Shown piece by piece: positions 48,869 through 55,720 of a stretch of 64,000 nt of DNA. The DNA is from Verrucomicrobiia bacterium (lineage in GTDB: Bacteria; Verrucomicrobiota; Verrucomicrobiia; Palsa-1439): assembly GCA_022072455.1 (NCBI GenBank), contig JAJVHY010000031.1, forward strand, positions 1 to 64,000, read 5' to 3'. Position 1 is the first letter of the stretch. Every line of letters begins with the position of its first letter. A program made the position numbers and the translations under genes. The notes under the pieces are model-generated. The model was not told the DNA's origin and did no database searches. It saw only the letters and a program-made list of their open reading frames with translations.

Positions 48869-49210
48869 CTATCGGCGCCCGAAGCTGACGTTGGGCGCCG
48901 GCGCAGGATGATCTGAGCAGGCGGCATTGGTGGGGACATCCACTGCGGTATTGCTGGGTTTGACGTAACCGTTTTTGATGAGCCACGCTTCGACTTCGTC
49001 GCCGCTGACGTCGGCCACAATCTTGCCGTCAATGTCGAGGGTCGGCTGGAGCGGCTGGCCGCTCTTTTGGATCATCTCTTGATAGTCGTCGGCGTTGTTG
49101 ATGATGTCGCGGTCTTCGTAGGCGAGGTTGTACTTCTTGAGCACAGCCCGAACGCCGTTGCTCCAGCCGCACGAAGGTTTCATGTACGCAATAATTTTGG
49201 GTTGGTTCAT
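48869..49210 (-). CDS. Glutaredoxin-like protein (single-Cys CGWS active site)
   Basis: MNQPKIIAYMKPSCGWSNGVRAVLKKYNLAYEDRDI. Confidence 0.8.
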   Translation of the reverse strand: MNQPKIIAYMKPSCGWSNGVRAVLKKYNLAYEDRDIINNADDYQEMIQKSGQPLQPTLDIDGKIVADVSGDEVEAWLIKNGYVKPSNTAVDVPTNAACSDHPAPAPNVSFGRR

Positions 49211-49272
49211 AGTTGTCTCACGCTCCACGTTTCTTATGCTCCAAGGTGGACACGAATGCAAGGGACTCGCGA

Positions 49273-50844
49273 TTACAGCTTCGCGATTTTGACATCCAAG
49301 ATGTCTTGATCCTTGCGGATTTCGGCCAACACAGCTTCGGTCGGCGCGCTGTCGAGGTTGAGGACAGTCAGCGCCTTGCCGCCGAGTTTGTCGCGTCCAA
49401 GGGACATGCCGGCAATGTTGATGCCGTGTTTGCCCATGATGGTCCCGATCCAGCCGACGATCCCGGGGCGGTCGGTGTTGGTCATCAGGAACACGACGCC
49501 GGTCGGAATGGCTTCGACGGGCATGTCGTTGATCCGCACGATGCGCGGGTTGTTGAGCGAACCATAGAATGTGCCGGCCACACTATGGCCATCAGCGCGG
49601 ACAGTGATGAGTTCGGTGTAGTCTTCCGACTCGGCCGTTTTGATTTCCTCGACACGCAAGCCGAGGTTGCCGGCGACGACGGGGGCGTTGACGTAATTGA
49701 TTTCCGCGCCCTGGGCTTTGCTGAGGAGGCCGATGAGAATCGCACGTTGAATGGGATTCGTTTCCCACTCCGCCGCTTTGCCGAGAAACTCGACGGTGAC
49801 GCGTTCGAGGCGGGCCGGGGCCAGTTGCGCGACTAACCGGCCCAGCGTTTCACCGAAGGCGAGGACTGGGCGGAGTTTCGCCAGGACTTTGGCGTCGATA
49901 CTTGGCATGTTGACGGCGTTGCGGACGGTCCCGCCGGCCAGAACGTCGGCGACTTGTTCGGCGACTTCGGTGCCGACGGATTCCTGAGCTTCAGTAGTGG
50001 AGGCCCCGAGGTGCGGCGTGAGCACGACGTTGGTGAGACCGAGTAACGGTGAGTCTTTCGGCGGCTCGCTCTCGTAGACGTCGAGAGCGGCGCCGGCAAC
50101 TTGACCGGACTTGAGTGCTTCGTGAAGATCAGCTTCCACAATCAGGCCGCCCCGGGCACAATTGATGAGCCGGACACCTTTTTTCATTTTGGCGATGGCC
50201 GCTTTGTTGATCATGCCGCGGGTTTGATCGGTCATGGGCACGTGGATGGTGATGAAGTCGGCCTGCGGATAAATCTGGTCGAGCTCGCAGACTTCGACCT
50301 GCAACGCTTTCGCGCGGCTGAGGCTGAGAAACGGATCGTACACGAGGACGCGCATGCCGAACGCGATGGCGCGGCGGGCGACTTCGCCGCCGATGCGCCC
50401 CATGCCGATGATGCCAAGCGTTTTGTTGTAGAGTTCGACACCCTCAAAGGATTTGCGATCCCATTTGCCGGCAATCATGGTGGCGTGCGCTTGGGGGATT
50501 TTCCGTGCAAGCGCCATCATCATCGAAAAGGTGTGCTCGCACGTCGAGATCGTGTTGCCGCCGGGCGTGTTCATGACAATGATGCCCCGCCGGGTGGCGG
50601 CTTCCACATCCACATTGTCCACACCAACGCCGGCGCGCCCGACGACGCGGAGTTTTTTGGCGGCGGCGATAACTTTAGCGTTCACCTTCGTCTGGCTGCG
50701 GACGATGAGCGCGTCGTAGTCACCGATGATTTGGAGGAGCGCGTCCTCTTTCAAGCCGGTGTTGACGTCCACTTGGAAGGCCGGGTTCGCGCGGAGGAGT
50801 TCGACGCCTTTGTCAGAAATGGGATCGGAGACAAGAATTTTCAT
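49273..50844 (-). CDS. serA: Phosphoglycerate dehydrogenase
   Basis: NPAFQVDVNTGLKEDALLQIIGDYDALIVRSQTKV, GRAGVGVDNVDVEAATRRGI, C-terminal ACT domain. Confidence 0.95.
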   Translation of the reverse strand: MKILVSDPISDKGVELLRANPAFQVDVNTGLKEDALLQIIGDYDALIVRSQTKVNAKVIAAAKKLRVVGRAGVGVDNVDVEAATRRGIIVMNTPGGNTISTCEHTFSMMMALARKIPQAHATMIAGKWDRKSFEGVELYNKTLGIIGMGRIGGEVARRAIAFGMRVLVYDPFLSLSRAKALQVEVCELDQIYPQADFITIHVPMTDQTRGMINKAAIAKMKKGVRLINCARGGLIVEADLHEALKSGQVAGAALDVYESEPPKDSPLLGLTNVVLTPHLGASTTEAQESVGTEVAEQVADVLAGGTVRNAVNMPSIDAKVLAKLRPVLAFGETLGRLVAQLAPARLERVTVEFLGKAAEWETNPIQRAILIGLLSKAQGAEINYVNAPVVAGNLGLRVEEIKTAESEDYTELITVRADGHSVAGTFYGSLNNPRIVRINDMPVEAIPTGVVFLMTNTDRPGIVGWIGTIMGKHGINIAGMSLGRDKLGGKALTVLNLDSAPTEAVLAEIRKDQDILDVKIAKL

Positions 50845-50903
50845 GGATTGCTTTTGGTGGACAATTTGCGATGTTCGACGGCGTTCGACAAGAACAAATC
50901 ATT

Positions 50904-51140
50904 ATGCAAATCAAACTTTATTCCCGGCAACTTTGCGGCTGGTGTCAGGATGCCAAGGCGTATCTGAAGGAACACAACCTGCCGTTTGCGGAAGTGGATG
51001 TGGGACGGGACCGCGCGGCCTACGATGAAATGATCAAACTCTCCGGCCAGTCACTCGTGCCGACCATCGTCATTGATGGCAAGGTGTTGGCGGATTTTGA
51101 CACCGGCCAGTTGGAGCAGTTTCTCGCGCAACTGAAGTAG
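50904..51140 (+). CDS. Glutaredoxin family protein (CGWC)
   Basis: MQIKLYSRQLCGWCQDAKAYLKEHNLPFAEVDV; start moved inward. Confidence 0.85.
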   Translation: MQIKLYSRQLCGWCQDAKAYLKEHNLPFAEVDVGRDRAAYDEMIKLSGQSLVPTIVIDGKVLADFDTGQLEQFLAQLK

Positions 51141-51226
51141 CGCGGCGGGCGCCGGCAAATCAGATTGACTTCTGGCTTCCTGCCGTAGAGTATTCGCGTT
51201 GGTCTATGGAGAAGATTCTGAGTATC

Positions 51227-51298
51227 CGGCGCAACGGCGCAACGGCGCAACGGCGCAACGGCGCAACGGCGCAACGGCGCAACGGCGCAACGGCGCAA
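51227..51298. repeat. Perfect 8-bp tandem repeat, 9 units of CGGCGCAA
   Basis: Directly read; 72 bp. Confidence 0.97.
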
Positions 51299-51367
51299 TC
51301 CCGACATCAGACCGGACAACGCCACGCGACTAGACGCGCGGGACTAACTCTCTCCCGGTTGCATCCA

Positions 51368-51394
51368 CGGCTGCCCATTTCGGCAGCCGTTTTT
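51368..51394 (+). terminator. Intrinsic terminator
   Basis: CGGCTGCC-CATTTC-GGCAGCCG followed by TTTTT. Confidence 0.85.
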
Positions 51395-51447
51395 GTTTTC
51401 CGCCGGCAATTCCCTTCTAAGCCGGGAATGATTTTTCTGAACCCGAC

Positions 51448-51666
51448 AGGAACATTCCCGGACCTTCCGGGAAGATTCCCGAGTCGTTGGGAAGGCTGCC
51501 GGGCCAGCCGGGAACATTCCCAAATCGTCCGGGAATGTTCGCGGACCACTGGGAAGGCTGCCAAACCGTCCGGAAACATTCCCGCTTCAACCGGGAACGT
51601 TCCTACACCGCCGGGAATGCTCCCAAACCATCCGGGAACGTTTCCGGATCATCCGGGAATGCCCCA
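51448..51666. repeat. Array of 11 degenerate palindromic boxes (GGGAANNTTCCC) spaced 20-21 bp
   Basis: Box starts 51448, 51469, 51489, 51510, 51531, 51551, 51572, 51593, 51613, 51634, 51655. Confidence 0.85.
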
Positions 51667-51744
51667 ATTAAGCCAAAAACTGTCCAAAACCACCAAAACG
51701 GGGGTTTATAACCCCTAAAACACAGTAAACGAGGAGGAAGCCAC

Positions 51745-52452
51745 ATGGCCCAGAAGAGTTATCTGCCCAAACAGGAAACCAAACTCGGGGACTTTTTGAG
51801 TAATTACGGTCAGAAGATCCCGGTCCACGGACCGACCTGCGGTTTGACCCCCGCGGAGATCGCGGACGCGCAGTTGTGGTGCGCCATCGGTCTGGCCACC
51901 ATCGGCCTGCAAGATAGCGTCGCGATGTACGCCCAAGGCATCACCCGATTCAAGAAATCCGTCTTGTGGGCCACCGAACCAGTCGCCGCGTGGCCGAACC
52001 CGTTCGCCCTGCCGGCCGGCTTGCCGGCGTCCGTCATCGCCGGCGTGGTGCCGTTGCTGACCTTGCAGATCGGCCGGCTCAAACGTCACGCCGGCTACAC
52101 CAAGCAGATCGGCGAAGAACTCGGCACCGAAGGCCCGGACGTGCCGCTCCTGGCCGCGGCCGACGCGGCGGCGCTGAAACCGGTCTTGAAGCTCCGCCTC
52201 GATACCGGCGGTCATCCGTTGGTGCTCTGGAAGAAACAAGGCCTGACCGGCCTCGAACTCCTCGTGGACCGCGGCGACGGCAAAGGATTCGTCTTCCTGG
52301 CGCTGGACACCATTCCCGACTACCTCGACACGTTTGCGTTGCCGGCCGCCGGCACCAGCGCGGTCTGGATCTACAAAGGCATCTATCACCAAGGCGACGA
52401 ACAAGTCGGCCAATGGAGCGACCCCGTCAAAATCAGCGTGATGGGTCAATAA
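51745..52452 (+). CDS. Conserved-looking hypothetical protein
   Basis: GAGGAGG ribosome-binding site upstream of ATG; MAQKSYLPKQETKLGDFLSNYGQKIPVHGPTCGLTPAEIADAQLW. Confidence 0.8.
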   Translation: MAQKSYLPKQETKLGDFLSNYGQKIPVHGPTCGLTPAEIADAQLWCAIGLATIGLQDSVAMYAQGITRFKKSVLWATEPVAAWPNPFALPAGLPASVIAGVVPLLTLQIGRLKRHAGYTKQIGEELGTEGPDVPLLAAADAAALKPVLKLRLDTGGHPLVLWKKQGLTGLELLVDRGDGKGFVFLALDTIPDYLDTFALPAAGTSAVWIYKGIYHQGDEQVGQWSDPVKISVMGQ

Positions 52453-52465
52453 CCACACCGGGTGG

Positions 52466-52485
52466 GGCCGGCGTCCGCGCCGGCC
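52466..52485. other. GC-rich stem-loop with TCCG (UNCG-type) tetraloop downstream of 51745-52452
   Basis: GGCCGGCG-TCCG-CGCCGGCC, 8-bp perfect stem; no T-tract. Confidence 0.7.
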
Positions 52486-52496
52486 TCAACTTATTA

Positions 52497-52556
52497 GTAG
52501 AACGGGCGGCTCGCCCCTTTGCCCAATCGACTCAACGGGCGGGACGCCCGTTCTAC
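52497..52556. repeat. REPIN-like element D
   Basis: GTAGAACGGGCG-GCT-CGCCC...ACGGGCG-GGA-CGCCCGTTCTAC. Confidence 0.8.
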
Positions 52557-52576
52557 TATTCAGATCACTCGATCCA

Positions 52577-53275
52577 ATGAAGAAAACCAAACATCGCAAG
52601 AAACTCCGGAGCCGGCAGACCCGGGCCCGGTTGTTCAACGCGCGGGCAACCCCGGTCATTCTCCCGCCCGGCCCGACGGTGGACGCCTACCGGATCGCCG
52701 GCTATGTGGACGGCCTCATTGGTGCGACGCCGGAGAGCGATCTGCTCAAGCCGCATTTTGACTCTGGCCTCACATGGACTGACGGGAACAATCCCCAGCC
52801 CGGCGACTGGCTCTGGGGTGCCGGCGTGCGCGGCGGCCTCCCGTGGGACGGCACCTTCTACCGGGACCTGACCCGGTATGCCGCGAGCGGTGCGCTCTTC
52901 TGGAGCGCCTACCTGAAGCCCGGTTCTGGGCCCGGCATCCAGAACGGTTTCTGGTTCAATTTCGGTTCCGGCTGGAGTCATCTCGCCAACGACGATTTTT
53001 CCCAGCTCCTCACCGGCGCCTCGCAGCGGTTGTTTTGGGATGCCGGTGTAGTGGCGCCCGTCCCGGGCGCATCTGGCCCAGCCGGAGCCGCCGGGACGGC
53101 GGCCGCTACACCCGGCCACTGGAAGCTGGTGATCGAAGCCACCATGTTTGTCACGAACGCCGTGGTGAATGTCTGGACCGGTGCGAAGCCCTTCAGCCCC
53201 GACCCGACCGGTCAATACACGAGAATGACCGGCTGCGACCCGACCACGACGTTGACCGTGGAGGTCCACTCATGA
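52577..53275 (+). CDS. Hypothetical protein containing a REPIN-encoded Ala/Gly/Pro-rich linker
   Basis: MKKTKHRKKLRSRQTRARLFNARATPVILPPGPTVDAYRIAGYVDGLIG; linker DAGVVAPVPGASGPAGAAGTAAATPG. Confidence 0.7.
   Translation: MKKTKHRKKLRSRQTRARLFNARATPVILPPGPTVDAYRIAGYVDGLIGATPESDLLKPHFDSGLTWTDGNNPQPGDWLWGAGVRGGLPWDGTFYRDLTRYAASGALFWSAYLKPGSGPGIQNGFWFNFGSGWSHLANDDFSQLLTGASQRLFWDAGVVAPVPGASGPAGAAGTAAATPGHWKLVIEATMFVTNAVVNVWTGAKPFSPDPTGQYTRMTGCDPTTTLTVEVHS
53048..53109. repeat. REPIN-like element E, inside CDS 52577-53275
   Basis: GTAGTG GCGCCC-GTCCC-GGGCGC ... GCCGCC-GGGAC-GGCGGC CGCTAC. Confidence 0.75.
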
Positions 53276-53300
53276 CCGGCATTATTCGCCTCCGTCTTGG

Positions 53301-53327
53301 TGTCATCCTGAGCCTGTCGAAGGATCT
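53301..53327 (+). repeat. Interspersed repeat copy 1 (TGTCATCCTGAGCCTGTCGAAGGATCT)
   Basis: Near-identical inverted copy at 54424-54448. Confidence 0.7.
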
Positions 53328-53438
53328 CGGAATGCCGTGCTTGATTTTGGCTGGCAAGAGGCGACAATCCCCGGCAAGGGAGATTGGTTACGCGGCGATT
53401 TCGCCGGATGAACATACGCCCGGAGATAAGGAGAAAAT

Positions 53439-54326
53439 ATGCGCTGCCTAGTTAGAAACCAATTCACGGCTTTCGCAGTTTTGTTTGGCGTCTGGTTCTC
53501 CTGGCTCGGTGCGTGCGAAGGGGACACGAACAACCTCCAACAGGCCTTGCCATCGTTCTTTCAACGAAGCCAACTTCAGTCGGGCATTCTTGAGTATTCG
53601 CGCTTTCTTTCGAACTCCGCCAATGGTGAAGACAAGGAGAATGTGCGGGTGCTACTGGTCTTTGATGGAGATCGCTATTTTGAAAGGGCACAGTTTTCGC
53701 AGCCGCCTGACCAACCGAAGATGCCAAAGTATAAGATCTTCAACGGAATGATCACGATTGAGGGGCTTGGACCACCGGCTCAGGATTGGCGAATCTATCA
53801 GCAGCCGAAAGCACAGTCGGATTCAATCACGCGAATAACCTATGTTCAGGATGAGCCTTTGTTCATGCTCGATCTCATCCTATTCGGCCTTGGCAAAGAC
53901 GGAGTTCCGTTCTCAACAGCGGAGATAGCTTCAACGGAGACGGCGGGAGAAACTTCGCGGTTATCGTTCGTAAGCCGCGATAAGAAGATCAAAGCAACTT
54001 GGTGGTGGCGCCAGGAGAAGGGCAGAAGTGTGCCATGGAAGTTTCGCGCGACCGGAGGTGACGATCAACTCCAAATCGAATACCGGTACGCGGACTGGAA
54101 GCAGTACGCGGGGGATTTTTGGTTTCCCACGGTAACGATGGTTCAGAGACCTGAGAGTGAGAAGAAGGGAAAAGCTTTCGAAGAAAAGTATGTCGTCCAG
54201 AAGTTTCAACCGAACGTGCGGATTCACAGCCGATGGTTTCTTCCACAGTTTCCTGAGAATGCACGAATTCGTGACGAGTCACTGTCGCCATCTTTGACAG
54301 ATGGGCCCTTGGAACTCGGTAAGTGA
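53439..54326 (+). CDS. Secreted hypothetical protein
   Basis: Signal-like MRCLVRNQFTAFAVLFGVWFSWLGACEG; 295 aa. Confidence 0.65.
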   Translation: MRCLVRNQFTAFAVLFGVWFSWLGACEGDTNNLQQALPSFFQRSQLQSGILEYSRFLSNSANGEDKENVRVLLVFDGDRYFERAQFSQPPDQPKMPKYKIFNGMITIEGLGPPAQDWRIYQQPKAQSDSITRITYVQDEPLFMLDLILFGLGKDGVPFSTAEIASTETAGETSRLSFVSRDKKIKATWWWRQEKGRSVPWKFRATGGDDQLQIEYRYADWKQYAGDFWFPTVTMVQRPESEKKGKAFEEKYVVQKFQPNVRIHSRWFLPQFPENARIRDESLSPSLTDGPLELGK

Positions 54327-54423
54327 GAGCCGCTGAATGCCGAGCCATGCTCACCCCCCGGCGCGGGCAGGAGGAGACGGACGACAGAATTACCGGACGA
54401 AAGCTCACGCGAAGGCGCGGAGA

Positions 54424-54448
54424 GATTCTTCGACAGGTCAGGATGACA
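54424..54448 (-). repeat. Interspersed repeat copy 2, inverted relative to copy 1
   Basis: Reverse complement TGTCATCCTGACCTGTCGAAGAATC vs TGTCATCCTGAGCCTGTCGAAGGATC. Confidence 0.7.
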
Positions 54449-54522
54449 GGGGCACCGGAATGAGAGGATGAACACAACCACGTCAATTCCGGCAAAACGG
54501 AGAAAGCACACGGAGCTAGGTT

Positions 54523-54966
54523 CTAACCTGTTAACCATTCGCGGCATGACCACGCAATCGCGTGGGTCGTAATGCACGCGCAGATGCCGGCCAGCAAATC
54601 GTCCACGACAATCCCCCACCCGCCGGGCAGTTTTTGGGATTGCCGGATGGGGAACGGTTTCCAGATGTCAAAGAGCCGGAAGGCAGCGAACCCGATCAGG
54701 ATGTGCCACCAGACCGGCGCGATCCCGGCGAGGGCAATCGGCATCCCCACGATTTCATCGATGACGACGCAGGATGGATCGGAATGGTTCAGTTGTTTCG
54801 CGGCGGCGCCGGCAATCCAGACGGCGACCAGAATGAGGATGGCGTGGTACGGCAGGTAGTCTTTCATCAGCCACCACAGACCGACGCCGAGAATTGAACC
54901 GAAGGTGCCGGGCGCTTTCGGGAGGTAACCGATGCCAAAGCCGGTCGCAAGGAACTTAACCATCAT
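54523..54966 (-). CDS. pgpA: Phosphatidylglycerophosphatase A
   Basis: ATGFGIGYLPKAPGTFGSILG, VVIDEIVGMPIAL, GWGIVVDDLLAG. Confidence 0.92.
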   Translation of the reverse strand: MMVKFLATGFGIGYLPKAPGTFGSILGVGLWWLMKDYLPYHAILILVAVWIAGAAAKQLNHSDPSCVVIDEIVGMPIALAGIAPVWWHILIGFAAFRLFDIWKPFPIRQSQKLPGGWGIVVDDLLAGICACITTHAIAWSCREWLTG

Positions 54967-55567
54967 TAAAAATTTCCCGGTTGCGCCAGAAGTACCCGAA
55001 ACCCGACCAAACGGTAAGCACCACCGTCACGAGCATCATGCCGAAAACCAAGCGGCTGAAGTTGATGTCAAAATTCGTTCCCCAGAGCGCCCAATCGTCG
55101 CGCGCCGCCAAGCCGACGAGGACGATGATGATGGTGGTCATCTGCGAGATGGTTTTATGTTTGCCGAGTTGTTCGGCGTGGAGAACCAATTGTTTCGTGC
55201 CGGCCACCAAGCGCAAGCCGGTCACGAGGAAGTCCCGCGCCACAATGATCAACACCATCCAGCCCTGCACCAACGCTTGCCCTTTGTAGTTTTGCTGTTC
55301 GATGAAACAGATGAAAGCGGCTGTTGTCAGCACCTTGTCCGCGACGGGATCCAATAACGCCCCGAAATTCGTAACCAGTTTATCGCGCCGCGCGAGCCAG
55401 CCGTCGAGCCAATCGGTCAGGGCCGCGAGAACGAAGACCGCCAACGCCAGCGTTTTACCGTAGGGAAAATGCGCCATGACAGCGCCCTCCCGCGGCAAGA
55501 GCATCGCCGCGACAAAGACGCCGGTCAGCCCAATGCGAGCAAGCGTCAGGCGATTCGGCAAATTCAT
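54956..55567 (-). CDS. pgsA: CDP-diacylglycerol--glycerol-3-phosphate 3-phosphatidyltransferase
   Basis: MNLPNRLTLARIGLTGVFV, LTDWLDGWLARRDKLVTNFGALLDPVADKVL CDP-alcohol phosphatidyltransferase motif. Confidence 0.93.
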   Translation of the reverse strand: MNLPNRLTLARIGLTGVFVAAMLLPREGAVMAHFPYGKTLALAVFVLAALTDWLDGWLARRDKLVTNFGALLDPVADKVLTTAAFICFIEQQNYKGQALVQGWMVLIIVARDFLVTGLRLVAGTKQLVLHAEQLGKHKTISQMTTIIIVLVGLAARDDWALWGTNFDINFSRLVFGMMLVTVVLTVWSGFGYFWRNREIFNDG

Positions 55568-55617
55568 GCGCGGATAGTAAGCACACTGCGGCGAAGGTGC
55601 AATCGCTGACTAAGAGC

Positions 55618-55647
55618 TTGACCAGTTTGCGAAAGTTCCCCTATAGT
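55618..55647 (+). promoter_or_regulatory. Putative promoter TTGACC-N18-TATAGT
   Basis: Upstream of nusA. Confidence 0.5.
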
Positions 55648-55675
55648 TGCGCTGTAGATTTTGGCAGGAGCGATC

Positions 55676-55700
55676 AAGTGGGTCACCAACCCACTTTTTT
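55676..55700 (+). terminator. Intrinsic terminator/attenuator in the nusA leader
   Basis: AAGTGGGT-CACCA-ACCCACTT followed by T run, 20 bp before nusA ATG. Confidence 0.8.
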
Positions 55701-55720
55701 GTTCCCTTTGATGACAATTT

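Noticed and set aside
51227-51666. Possible CRISPR array
   Set aside because: 8-bp units are far too short for CRISPR, and the palindrome array has 8-9 nt spacers with degenerate boxes and no cas genes nearby.
51206-51718. 170-aa ORF across the 8-bp repeat and palindrome array
   Set aside because: It is open because the repeats lack stops. Array spacing mixes 20 and 21 bp and does not preserve a codon phase; no family motif.
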